DNA from: a bacterium
GTDB taxonomy: Bacteria; Pseudomonadota; Alphaproteobacteria; Caulobacterales; Hyphomonadaceae
Direction of reading: 5' to 3'
DNA: 64,000 nucleotides
NCBI GenBank assembly: GCA_016125045.1
Contig: WGML01000002.1
Span: forward strand, 372,001 to 436,000
The translations under genes and the position numbers were made by a program. The notes beneath the pieces were generated by a model, which searched no databases, was not told the DNA's origin, and saw only the letters and a list, made by a program, of their open reading frames with translations. Below are positions 52,565 to 60,629 of the stretch, one piece after another (the stretch's first letter is position 1; every line of letters starts with the position of its first letter).

Positions 52565-53215
52565 TCAGTCGGCGATGGAGCGGGATCGCGCGAACGCCGG
52601 CGTCATCATCTCCATGATCTCGCGCTCGATGAGACCGGTGAGCGCCTCCACGGCCTCTCGATCCGGCCGGCGATGGTTGTCGAACGGGTTCAGGCGGTCG
52701 CGCGGCGGCGCGTCGCCTGAGACGAAGGCGATGTCCGCGCCGGTAGTCGTGTGCATCAGCGCCGCTTCGGCCTGCGCGGGATCTGCGCGCGAGGCGACGC
52801 CGCGGGCCGAGGCGAAGGCGGACGAAAACCAGTTGGCGCTGTGCGGGAAAGTCTTCCGGCCGTCGTCGCAGGTGTAGAGGATGGCGTGGTCCGCGCCGTG
52901 GGCCGATGCGGCGCTCAGGAGGGCGAGCCGGGCGGTGGCGGGTCCGTCGATCGCCGGCGCGGCGGGGGCGAGGAGATCCGCCGGCCGCAGCAGGGTCAAG
53001 CGGTCCACAAGGCCGCCGAGACGAAGCTCCATGCGCCGCCAGATCGCCTGCTCCTCGCTGTCGATGCGGACAAAGCCCTCCGGACCCAGCCGGGCGCAGG
53101 CGATGCGCAAGGGAGCGCCGCCGCCGCTGTCCGCGCGGGCGGCTCCCGCGGCGAGGCACACCGCCAATGCGATGGCGGCCTGTCTTCGGGAGATGGGCAG
53201 GGCTGAGCGAACCAT
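52565..53215 (-). CDS. exported protein of unknown function with a Tat-like signal
   Basis: A 216-aa protein. The signal peptide (MVRSALPISRRQAAIALAVC) has a twin Arg (SRRQAA) and a cleavage site near ARA-D (about 28), suggesting Tat or Sec export. The mature part has two Cys in RIACARLG and YTCDDG. I do not recognise a family; an LLSAASAHGADHAILYTCDD segment and a long helical C-terminus (DREAVEALTGLIEREIMEMM) stand out. ATG 53215. Divergent from ruvC across 90 bases. Confidence 0.7.
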   Translation of the reverse strand: MVRSALPISRRQAAIALAVCLAAGAARADSGGGAPLRIACARLGPEGFVRIDSEEQAIWRRMELRLGGLVDRLTLLRPADLLAPAAPAIDGPATARLALLSAASAHGADHAILYTCDDGRKTFPHSANWFSSAFASARGVASRADPAQAEAALMHTTTGADIAFVSGDAPPRDRLNPFDNHRRPDREAVEALTGLIEREIMEMMTPAFARSRSIAD

Positions 53216-53305
53216 GGGGCGAGGCTCGCCGCGCCGCGTTTCCGGCGTCTTAACGCCGCGCGCCGTTAACCCTTTTTGAGATGGCGACGGGCAAGTCTCA
53301 CGCGC

Positions 53306-53803
53306 ATGAAACGTGCGATTCGTGTTCTCGGAGTCGATCCCGGCCTGCGCATCACCGGATGGGGGGTCATCGAGACCGAGGGCCCCCGCCGGCGATGGAT
53401 CGCGCATGGAACGATTTCCCCCGCGCCCGCGCTGCCGCTCGCCGTTCGGCTTGGGGAAATTGCGCTCGGGCTGAGGGAGGTCATCGTGACCTACGCGCCG
53501 GACGAGGCGGCGGTGGAGGAGACGTTCGTGAACGTCAATCCGCGGTCGACGCTTTTGCTGGGTCAGGCGCGCGGCGCGGTGCTCGCGACGCTTGCGACGG
53601 CTCAGGTGCCGGTGGTGGAGTTCGCGGCGCGCAAGGTGAAGCAGTCGATCGTCGGCGCAGGGTCGGCCGACAAGTCGCAGGTCGCCTTCATGGTGAAACG
53701 CCTGCTGCCGCTCGCTGGCGAGGTGAAGGCCGACGCCGCCGATGCGCTGGCGATCGCGCTGTGCGGCGCGCATCACCGTCCGGTTTCAGGGGTGCGGGCA
53801 TGA
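53306..53803 (+). CDS. ruvC: Holliday junction resolvase
   Basis: A 165-aa endonuclease that cuts Holliday junctions. The RNase-H-like start is VLGVDPGLRITGWGVIE, with the first catalytic Asp. Glu residues lie in AVEETFVNVNPRSTLLLGQA, and the C-terminal acidic pair is in VKADAADALAIALCGAHH. KVKQSIVGAGSADKSQVAFM is also conserved. ATG 53306 by homology; no strong ribosome-binding site. Overlaps ruvA by 4 bases (ATGA). Confidence 0.95.
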   Translation: MKRAIRVLGVDPGLRITGWGVIETEGPRRRWIAHGTISPAPALPLAVRLGEIALGLREVIVTYAPDEAAVEETFVNVNPRSTLLLGQARGAVLATLATAQVPVVEFAARKVKQSIVGAGSADKSQVAFMVKRLLPLAGEVKADAADALAIALCGAHHRPVSGVRA

Positions 53804-54426
53804 TCGGAAGGCTGAGAGGCGTCGCGGCGGCGGTCGGCGACGGCGAGGCGCTGATCGATGTCGCCGGCGTGGGCTATGTCGTGAACGCCGGATCGCGGCT
53901 GTTGTCGCGGCTGGCGGCGGGTGCGCCGGCGGAGGTGTTCGTCGCGACGCAGATGTCGGACAGCGCGATCCGCCTGTTCGGGTTTGCGACGGGCGAGGAG
54001 CGCGCCTGGTTCCTGCGCCTGCAGGATGCGCCGGGGGTCGGCGCGAAGGCCGCATTGTCGATCCTCGACGCGCTGACGCCGGGCGAACTCATGGATGCAA
54101 TCGCGCTCGGCGATACGGCGATGATTGTGCGCGCGCACGGCGTCGGCAAGAAGCTGGCGGAGCGGATCGTCGCGGAATTCCGCGGCAAGCCGCCGCCGAT
54201 GGGGCTGTTCGCCTCGACGCACGCGGGCGGGACGGTCGGCGTCGCGCCTGTCGCGTCTGCGGAGACCGGGGCTCGTGCGGCCGCCGCCTCCGCGCTGGTC
54301 AATCTCGGCTACGGCCAGAGCGACGCCGCACGGGCGGTCGCCGAGGCGGTGCGCGAACTTGGCGAGGACGCCGGGGAGAGCGACCTCATCCGCCGGGCCC
54401 TCAAAGGGCTTGCGCCGAAGTCGTGA
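53800..54426 (+). CDS. ruvA: Holliday junction branch-migration protein RuvA
   Basis: A 208-aa DNA-binding subunit of the RuvAB motor. Domain I OB-fold begins MIGRLRGVAAAVGDGEALID; domain II has two helix-hairpin-helix motifs (LQDAPGVGAKAALSILDALT and AHGVGKKLAERIVAEF); domain III (NLGYGQSDAARAVAEAVREL) contacts RuvB. ATG 53800 overlaps the ruvC stop. Unusually, the next gene is not ruvB: two minus-strand genes and a SemiSWEET gene lie between, with ruvB starting at 57185. Confidence 0.95.
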   Translation: MIGRLRGVAAAVGDGEALIDVAGVGYVVNAGSRLLSRLAAGAPAEVFVATQMSDSAIRLFGFATGEERAWFLRLQDAPGVGAKAALSILDALTPGELMDAIALGDTAMIVRAHGVGKKLAERIVAEFRGKPPPMGLFASTHAGGTVGVAPVASAETGARAAAASALVNLGYGQSDAARAVAEAVRELGEDAGESDLIRRALKGLAPKS

Positions 54427-54432
54427 CGGGAT

Positions 54433-55293
54433 TCATTCGCCCGTGACGCGCTGCGAAGCCTCGACGTCGCAGGGGAACACTTCGAATTCGGTCCCCGTCG
54501 GTGCGCGCCTGAGGTTGACCGGAAGCCGTAGCGGCCGCGTGAGGTAGAGCGGGTCGGTGATCTCGATCGCGCCCCGGATCGTGTTCGCGTCGACCAGCCG
54601 GTAGGTTTCGACGACCGTGCGTTCGGCGCTGCCCGGCGCATTGCGCGAAAGACCCGCCCACGCTTCGGTGAGATTCGTCGTGCGGATGACAAGAGCGTCG
54701 CCCTCGATCTTCGCGGTCGCAACGCCGGTGCGCGTGTGGGGAGCTAACGCGGCCGGGTTTGGCGCGCCGAGCGCGGCGGTGCGCGCTTCAGGGAACGCCT
54801 CCTGCCGGATGCTGATCAGGCTTCCGTCCACGCTCCAGTCCTGAAGGCCTGGCATCCCGGCAATCGTGGGCAAGCCCGGCGACAGGCAGTTGTAGGCGGG
54901 ATGCTCCTTCAGATCGAGCTGGGCGAACCGCGCCTGGCCCGCCTCCGTCATGATCGACCGGACGAAGACATCGCCGCGTTCAAGCCCGCGCGCCTCGTCT
55001 TCCTCGGACACGACGATCCCGGCGCCGGGGCCGCGGGCGCCGCCGCCGCGGTTCGCCGCGCCGCGGGCTTCGCTCGATGGGCCGGGGCTGCCGAGAGAGT
55101 AGGTACGGGAGCCGTCCTGGGATGCAGCGCGATCAGGCGGGCCGCCGCCCTCGCGTCCCGGGCCTCCGGGCGGACCACGGCCGACGCTCTCCCAGACGCC
55201 GGCGAAATCCGAAAGCTTCGTCTCGGCGTTTGCCGCCGATGCGATCGAAAGGGCGGCGACGGACGCGAGCAGCAGGCGGAAGCAGTGGATCAT
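54433..55293 (-). CDS. exported protein of unknown function
   Basis: A 286-aa protein with a signal peptide (MIHCFRLLLASVAALSIASA, cleaved near ANA-E, about 23). A Gly/Pro-rich segment (GRGPPGGPGREGGGPPDRAA) lies near 39-60. The rest is beta-rich, with YNCLSPGLPTIAGMPGLQDW, IEGDALVIRTTNLTEAWAGL then SRNAPGS, and ETYRLVDANTIRGAIEITDP. The pattern resembles exported proteins of hypothetical type in alphaproteobacteria; no named family. ATG 55293 follows GAGGAACCG. It ends 6 bases after ruvA in the opposite direction and separates ruvA from ruvB. Confidence 0.75.
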   Translation of the reverse strand: MIHCFRLLLASVAALSIASAANAETKLSDFAGVWESVGRGPPGGPGREGGGPPDRAASQDGSRTYSLGSPGPSSEARGAANRGGGARGPGAGIVVSEEDEARGLERGDVFVRSIMTEAGQARFAQLDLKEHPAYNCLSPGLPTIAGMPGLQDWSVDGSLISIRQEAFPEARTAALGAPNPAALAPHTRTGVATAKIEGDALVIRTTNLTEAWAGLSRNAPGSAERTVVETYRLVDANTIRGAIEITDPLYLTRPLRLPVNLRRAPTGTEFEVFPCDVEASQRVTGE

Positions 55294-55400
55294 GGGACGG
55301 TTCCTCATCAGGGGAGTGATCCACCCACACTGGTCGCGGTCGGCGCCGCGTTTGTGTCGGATCGGACGGATGTCTGTCGCAAGGTGTCGCGAGCGCGGCA

Positions 55401-56723
55401 TCATGAGTGTCCGCCGAGGAGGACGCCGCCGGCATGCAGCACGAGCCCGATCAGCCCGCCGATGATCGTTCCGTTGAGCCTTATGTATTGAAGGTCGCGG
55501 CCGACGCCTGATTCCAGCTTCTCGACCAGCGTGCGCGCATCCCAGGACCGGATGGTGTCGGCGACGAGGCCCGCGACGTCGGGTCCGTGGCGGCGGGCGA
55601 GGCTGACGATGAGCGCGCGCAGGCGGTGGTCGAGCGCGGTCTGGACGGAGGCGTCGTCGATAAGGCCGCGGGCGAGACCGGAGAGCGCATCCTCAACCCA
55701 GGCGCGGATCGCCGATTCGGGCGCGGCGCAGTCGCGGCGGATCGCATCCTTCAGGGCCCCCCAGCCGACGGCCACCGCGCCACCGACGCTCTCGTGCGCC
55801 AGGGCGTCGCGGACCATGCCCCCGACCCGCGCCTGAAGCTGCGGACTGTCGCGCAGATCTCGCGAAAACTCTTCGATGAGGGCGGAGGCGCGCAGCCGCA
55901 CCGGATGACGCTGATCGACGGAGATTTCGGCGAGCAGGATCTCCACCGCCTCGATGATCGAGTCCGACACCTTTTTGTCGCCGTCGACGAGCCGGGTGAG
56001 CCAGCCTGACCGCTCCCGCACCTTGGAGCGGATAAGAGACTGGTTTTCCGACAGCAGGCGGAACCCCTCGTCCAGCGCGGCGTCGAGAAGCCGCTGATGC
56101 ACGCCCTGCGCGGCGAGGGCCTCCAGCACGGACCCGAGGATGGGCGCAAGCGGCGCGCCGGACTCCGCGTCCCGGAACTGGCGGCGGAGGAGCCCGGCGA
56201 TGTGTTCGTCGTCGAGGGCGTCGAGCAGGCCGGGAAGCGCGTCGGTGAGGCCGGAGGCGATGGTGCGCGCCTGGTCGGGTTCGGCGAGCCAGCGGCCGAA
56301 CGTTTGCGCCATGGGCTGGTCGGCGAGGCGACGCTCCAGCAGATCGGGATCGAGAAAGTTCGTCGAGATGAACTTGCCCACCGTCTCGGCGATGCGGGCC
56401 TGGTTCTTCGGAATGACCGCGGTGTGCGGAATGGGAAGGCCGAGCGGCCGGCGAAAGATCGCGGTCACGGCGAACCAGTCGGCGAGACCGCCGACCATCG
56501 CCGCTTCAGCGAACGCCCGGACATAGCCCCACACGCCGCGGTCGCCGCCCCAGACATAGGTCGACACGAAGACGGCGGTCATGACGACCAGTGCGCCGGT
56601 TGCGACAAGGCGCATGCGCGCGAAGGCGCGGTCGACCGGCGGGTCGACAGGCGGGTCGATTGGGGGGTCGGCTGGGGGATCGGGAGCCGAAGGCGGTGGA
56701 GCGGTCGTGGTCATCGGGTCCAC
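55401..56723 (-). CDS. DUF445 family membrane protein
   Basis: A 440-aa protein. The N-terminus is a Pro/Asp repeat (PPADPPIDPPVDPPVD, about 14-30). A membrane segment follows (VATGALVVMTAVFVSTYVWG), then FAEAAMVGGLADWFAVTAIF, RRPLGLPIPHTAVIPKNQAR and a long helical soluble region. A second hydrophobic stretch lies at the C-terminus (IIGGLIGLVLHAGGVLLGG). Matches DUF445, function unknown. Start ATG 56723, or ATG 56714. Its stop overlaps nothing, and the next minus gene starts 107 bases downstream. Confidence 0.88.
   Translation of the reverse strand: MDPMTTTAPPPSAPDPPADPPIDPPVDPPVDRAFARMRLVATGALVVMTAVFVSTYVWGGDRGVWGYVRAFAEAAMVGGLADWFAVTAIFRRPLGLPIPHTAVIPKNQARIAETVGKFISTNFLDPDLLERRLADQPMAQTFGRWLAEPDQARTIASGLTDALPGLLDALDDEHIAGLLRRQFRDAESGAPLAPILGSVLEALAAQGVHQRLLDAALDEGFRLLSENQSLIRSKVRERSGWLTRLVDGDKKVSDSIIEAVEILLAEISVDQRHPVRLRASALIEEFSRDLRDSPQLQARVGGMVRDALAHESVGGAVAVGWGALKDAIRRDCAAPESAIRAWVEDALSGLARGLIDDASVQTALDHRLRALIVSLARRHGPDVAGLVADTIRSWDARTLVEKLESGVGRDLQYIRLNGTIIGGLIGLVLHAGGVLLGGHS
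56631..56678 (-). repeat. tandem 12-base repeats encoding Pro-Pro-x-Asp
   Basis: Four 12-base units beginning GTCG (56631, 56643, 56655, 56667) encode the PPxD repeats at the N-terminus of the DUF445 protein. The last is more diverged. Copy number may vary between strains. Confidence 0.75.
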
Positions 56724-56880
56724 GCTAGAGCATGGCCGCCCCTCCCACCAAGCGGCGCGCGACTGTGCGGCGGCCCATCGACGGAATCGCGCGGATGAGG
56801 CAAGGAGCAGCGATCATCCCCGCCGGACGGGTGGTTCCCGTCGCGGCGCTGGTGAGAGGGGATGTTGCGGGAGCGGCCAG

Positions 56881-57171
56881 ATGATCAACGCCGAATGGCT
56901 GGGTGCGGTCGCCGCCGTTCTCACCACAGCCTCGTTTGCGCCGCAGGCGATCCATGTGATCCGGACCCGCGATACGCGGGCGATCTCGCTCGTCGGCTAT
57001 CCGATGTTCACGCTCGGCGTGGTGCTGTGGGGGATATACGGCTTCTGGGTGGGGTCGTGGTCGATCTTCCTTGCGAATGTGGTGACGTTCGGGTTCGCCG
57101 GAACGATCCTCGCCCTCAAGCTGCGGGATGCTTTGTTCCACGGACGAAGCAGGGCAGACTCCACGCCATGA
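56881..57171 (+). CDS. SemiSWEET-type PQ-loop sugar transporter
   Basis: A 96-aa membrane protein with three helices, the size of a bacterial SemiSWEET, which works as a dimer to move sugars down a gradient. The PQ motif is in TTASFAPQAIHVIRTRDTRA, with SLVGYPMFTLGVVLWGIYGF and SWSIFLANVVTFGFAGTILA following. ATG 56881 follows GGGAGCGGCCAG. It ends 13 bases before ruvB, so the two may be co-transcribed. Confidence 0.9.
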   Translation: MINAEWLGAVAAVLTTASFAPQAIHVIRTRDTRAISLVGYPMFTLGVVLWGIYGFWVGSWSIFLANVVTFGFAGTILALKLRDALFHGRSRADSTP

Positions 57172-57184
57172 CGGGTGAGGCACC

Positions 57185-58270
57185 ATGGCGCTAGAGGGAC
57201 GCGGGAACGATCGCGAGGGCGGCCTTGTCGACCCGGCTGCGGCTCCGGGCGAGGCCCAGGACCGCGCGTTGCGGCCGATCGGGTTCGATGAATTCACCGG
57301 CCAGAAGGCGGCGAAGGCCAATCTGCGTGTCTTTGTCGAGGCGGCGAGGCGGCGCGGCGATGCGCTCGATCACGTGCTTCTGTTTGGACCGCCCGGGCTC
57401 GGAAAGACCACGCTCGCGCAGATTGTCGCGCGCGAGATGGGGGTGGGATTCCGCTCAACCTCCGGGCCGGTGATTGCCAAGGCGGGCGACCTTGCGGCGT
57501 TGCTGACGAATCTCGAAGCGCGGGATGTGTTGTTTATCGACGAGATTCACCGTTTGCCCGCGGCGGTGGAGGAAATCCTCTATCCGGCGATGGAGGACCA
57601 TGCGCTCGACCTCATCATCGGCGAGGGGCCGTCCGCGCGGTCTGTGAAGATCGATCTGCCGGCGTTCACCCTGGTCGGCGCGACGACGCGCGCCGGGCTG
57701 TTGTCCACCCCGCTGCGGGACCGGTTCGGCATTCCGGTGAGGCTCGAATTCTACACGGTCGAGGAATTGGGCTCGATCGTTCACCGCGCGGGGTTGAAGC
57801 TCGGGGCGGCGATCACGCTGGACGGGGCCGAGGAGATCGCCCGACGGGCGCGGGGCACGCCGCGCATCGCGGTGCGTCTGTTGCGCCGGGTGCGGGATTT
57901 CGCCGAGGCGGAGGGCGTATCGATCGACCGGGCGGCGGCCGACCGTGCGCTGGCGCGTCTTGAGGTCGACGGCGACGGTCTCGATGCGCTCGACCGGCGG
58001 TATCTGACCGCGCTCGTGAAAACCTATTCCGGTGGTCCCGTTGGCGCGGAGACGCTGGCGGCGGCGCTGTCGGAGGCGCGCGACGCGGTGGAGGAGGTGA
58101 TCGAGCCTTATCTGATGCAGCAGGGATTTGTCGCGCGCACGCCGCGCGGCCGGGTCGCCGCGCCGCGCGCCTATGAGCGGCTGGGCCTCAAGCCGCCCAT
58201 CGTCTTGCAGGCGGCCTTGCCCTTCAGCGACGATGGCGCGGATGCGCCGGACGAAGGAGACGGCGTGTGA
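57185..58270 (+). CDS. ruvB: Holliday junction branch-migration ATPase RuvB
   Basis: A 361-aa AAA+ motor. The Walker A is [20 protein letters not shown], the Walker B is [11 protein letters not shown], sensor 1 [19 protein letters not shown] includes the Arg finger region, and the C-terminal winged helix has [23 protein letters not shown] 57185 follows GAGGCACC. It is split from ruvC-ruvA by about 2.8 kb. Its stop overlaps the next gene by 4 bases (GTGA). Confidence 0.96.
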   Translation: MALEGRGNDREGGLVDPAAAPGEAQDRALRPIGFDEFTGQKAAKANLRVFVEAARRRGDALDHVLLFGPPGLGKTTLAQIVAREMGVGFRSTSGPVIAKAGDLAALLTNLEARDVLFIDEIHRLPAAVEEILYPAMEDHALDLIIGEGPSARSVKIDLPAFTLVGATTRAGLLSTPLRDRFGIPVRLEFYTVEELGSIVHRAGLKLGAAITLDGAEEIARRARGTPRIAVRLLRRVRDFAEAEGVSIDRAAADRALARLEVDGDGLDALDRRYLTALVKTYSGGPVGAETLAAALSEARDAVEEVIEPYLMQQGFVARTPRGRVAAPRAYERLGLKPPIVLQAALPFSDDGADAPDEGDGV

Positions 58271-58722
58271 GCGGCGGGACGCTCGCCGGCTACATCGCCT
58301 GCGCGGCGCTCGCGGGCGCGCTGATCCCGGTGCTGGCGGCGCTCAACGGAACGCTGGGCCGGTCGATCGGCAGCCCGCTTCACGCCGCGCAAATCTCGGT
58401 CATCGTCGCAGCGCTTGGCGTGGCCGCGAGCATGATCCTGCTGCGACCGACAACGCCGGCGGCGTCGGCCTTCGCGGGCGCCCCGCCGATCGCCTATTTC
58501 GGCGGCCTGGCGATGGGGTTCTACGCGGTGAGCGCGGCGTGGCTCGCGCCGCGGTTCGGGGTTGGCAATCTCGTCATCTGCGTCGTCGGCGCGCAGCTCG
58601 TGATGTCGGCCTGCATCGATCAGTTCGGACTGTTCGGGGCGCCGGTGCATCCGGTCGACCTGAAGCGGGCGGCGGGGCTGGCGCTTGTCGCGGCGGGCGC
58701 CGTGCTCGCAATGTGGCGCTAG
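58267..58722 (+). CDS. DMT-superfamily membrane protein (YdcZ/DUF606)
   Basis: A 151-aa protein with five hydrophobic helices: [77 protein letters not shown] and [17 protein letters not shown]. Matches DUF606 members of the drug/metabolite transporter group, substrate unknown. Start GTG 58267 overlaps the ruvB stop in GTGA, so translation is coupled. Confidence 0.88.
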   Translation: MSGGTLAGYIACAALAGALIPVLAALNGTLGRSIGSPLHAAQISVIVAALGVAASMILLRPTTPAASAFAGAPPIAYFGGLAMGFYAVSAAWLAPRFGVGNLVICVVGAQLVMSACIDQFGLFGAPVHPVDLKRAAGLALVAAGAVLAMWR

Positions 58723-58809
58723 AAGCCTCAGCACACAGCAAACTGCAGTTGAGGGCGTGACGCGAGCGACAGGGCGGTCCATGACAGGGGCCAAGGGCTG
58801 GAGCTGCAC

Positions 58810-59244
58810 ATGACACCGGAAACCGACGACCAAAAACGTCTGCGGGCGCGCATCGATCGCGCCAAGTCCGCCATCTCGCGGTTGATCGAGCGGGTTGACG
58901 ACCATCCGAACGTCGAGGCGTTCTTTGATGCGGTGCGGTCGCGGGCGCGCGATGTCGGCGCGGTGCTGCTGGTCGAGCGCATGGTGAGCCTGCACGGCTA
59001 TTTCGAGGGTGATGAATTCCGCGACGGCAACAGGGTGTTCACGGCGCCGTTCGACGCCGCTCCCGTTCTGGTGGTCATCGGCGGATCGGTCGGGGTGTTC
59101 CATGTCATGTGCACGCATGACTGCAGCTACGCCGCCATCCGCGACCGCGCGGCGGACCTGATCGACATCACCGAACTCGACATGATGGCGATTGAGGCGG
59201 GGTTTCAGCGCCTCGCCCTCGCCGCGACCGGCGAGCTTCAGTAG
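58810..59244 (+). CDS. protein of unknown function
   Basis: Not recognised. A 144-aa soluble protein. The N-terminal third is helical and charged (RLRARIDRAKSAISRLIERV). The central beta segment is APVLVVIGGSVGVFHVMCTH then DCSYAAIRD, where Cys and His residues cluster. ATG 58810 has GGAG 9 bases upstream, supporting expression. Separate promoter likely; neighbours give no clue. Confidence 0.65.
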   Translation: MTPETDDQKRLRARIDRAKSAISRLIERVDDHPNVEAFFDAVRSRARDVGAVLLVERMVSLHGYFEGDEFRDGNRVFTAPFDAAPVLVVIGGSVGVFHVMCTHDCSYAAIRDRAADLIDITELDMMAIEAGFQRLALAATGELQ

Positions 59245-59316
59245 CCCCGTCACTCAGACCGCGCACAGACCGCGCGCGCGGTGGCGGCTGCGGGCGACCG
59301 CTCGGCGAGGGCCGCG

Positions 59317-59715
59317 TCAGGTGAGCAAGGCTTCGAACGGCTTGACCTGCACGACACCCTTCGCGTGCCGGAGAATCGCGGCGTTTCCGGCGATCAACGC
59401 ATCCGCCTGAAGCAGGGTCAGAGCCAGATACTCCGCCAAGTTGGGCGAAGGCATGTCCGCCTCGGCGGCGATCCGCCAGGCACGGCGGCGGAGAACCGCG
59501 TCGCCGAGATAGCGGACCTTCAGCCGGGCGAAATCCGAGTTCAGGCGCAGGCCTGCTTCCTCCGAGAGCTCGCCGCCGCGGACGCGCCGATAGAGCAGAT
59601 CCAGAACTTCGGAGCGCAGCAGCGTCGGCGCGAGCAGGGTGTGTCCCGCAGCGGGCGCGACCCGCTTCTCGACGATGCGCACAGCGACTTCGGGGTCGAT
59701 CACGAAGCGAGTCAT
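59317..59715 (-). CDS. PIN-domain protein (VapC-like), no antitoxin seen
   Basis: A 132-aa protein with a PIN-like fold. Acidic residues are Asp 7 (FVIDPEV), Glu 36 (LLRSEVLDLL) and Glu 94 (NLAEYLALTLLQADALIAGN). The fourth acid, usually in T-x-D, appears as A-G-N (Asn 111), so full ribonuclease activity is uncertain. PIN toxins cut RNA and normally pair with an antitoxin upstream; here the upstream gene, 22 bases away on the same strand, is an SDR. ATG 59715 with GGAAACGG upstream. Alternatively it is a non-toxic PIN relative. Confidence 0.7.
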   Translation of the reverse strand: MTRFVIDPEVAVRIVEKRVAPAAGHTLLAPTLLRSEVLDLLYRRVRGGELSEEAGLRLNSDFARLKVRYLGDAVLRRRAWRIAAEADMPSPNLAEYLALTLLQADALIAGNAAILRHAKGVVQVKPFEALLT

Positions 59716-59737
59716 CGAGGCGCCGTTTCCTGGTGTG

Positions 59738-60523
59738 TTATTTCTTGGGCGGCACGACCGGCATGGACGAGGTGAGCCCGCCGTCGACCACGACCGCGTG
59801 GCCGTTGACATAGCTTGCTTCATCCGAGGCGAGGAAAAGGGCGACGCGCCCGATCTCCTCAGGCACACCATAACGCCGCAGCGGGTTGAGCTGGCCGATC
59901 TTGTCCGTCGTGCCGCGCTCGGCGGCCCGGTCGAAGATGGGCTTGGTCATGCCAGTCTCGATGATGCCGGGACAGATCGCATTGACGCGCACATTCGTGC
60001 CGGCGAGCTGCTGCGCCGCCACCGTGACGAGGTTGATCACCCCAGCCTTCGAGGCGGAGTAGGCCGGCCCGCCCGCCCCCGACCGGATGCCGGCGACGGA
60101 CGCCGTGCAGATGATCGCGCCGCCTCCGCGCTTCGCCATTTCGGGCGCCGCCGCCTGAATCGCGAGGAACGGGCCGATGAGGTTGACGTTGAGAATGTGC
60201 CGCCAGTCATCCGCGGTCTGCTCGAAGATCCCGGCGAACCCGCCCGAAACCCCTGCATTGGCGTAGAAGACATCGAGCCGGCCGGTCGCCGCGAGCGCGC
60301 GGTCGACCAGGGCCTTCACATCGGCCGGTTCGGCGGCGTTCATCTTCACGCCCTCGGCCTTGCCGCCGTCAGACCGGATCATCGCGGCGGTCTCCGAAGC
60401 GGCGTCGGTGATGTCGGCGGCGAAGACATGGGCGCCCTCGGCGGCGAACAGGCGGCTGGTGGCGCGGCCGATCCCCGACCCTCCGCCGGTGACGATCACG
60501 GTCTTGCCTTCAAAGCGGGCCAT
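59738..60523 (-). CDS. SDR family oxidoreductase
   Basis: A 261-aa classical short-chain dehydrogenase. [20 protein letters not shown] binds NAD(P), NAGVSGG stabilises it, and the catalytic Ser, Tyr and Lys lie in TASVAGIRS and AYSASKAGV. The substrate is unknown. The C-terminus [17 protein letters not shown] is typical of the group. ATG 60523 follows GGAGCTCC; an in-frame ATG at 60535 lacks a site. The PIN gene follows 22 bases on, and DUF885 is divergent. Confidence 0.92.
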   Translation of the reverse strand: MARFEGKTVIVTGGGSGIGRATSRLFAAEGAHVFAADITDAASETAAMIRSDGGKAEGVKMNAAEPADVKALVDRALAATGRLDVFYANAGVSGGFAGIFEQTADDWRHILNVNLIGPFLAIQAAAPEMAKRGGGAIICTASVAGIRSGAGGPAYSASKAGVINLVTVAAQQLAGTNVRVNAICPGIIETGMTKPIFDRAAERGTTDKIGQLNPLRRYGVPEEIGRVALFLASDEASYVNGHAVVVDGGLTSSMPVVPPKK

Positions 60524-60629
60524 ACGGAGCTCCATTGCGAAATCTTGTGGTTGCAATGGTCTAGGCCGGGACCGCCGCCCCGGTCTATACGCCAAGCGAG
60601 ATGCATTCTGAGTGGAGGAGGGGAAGTCG

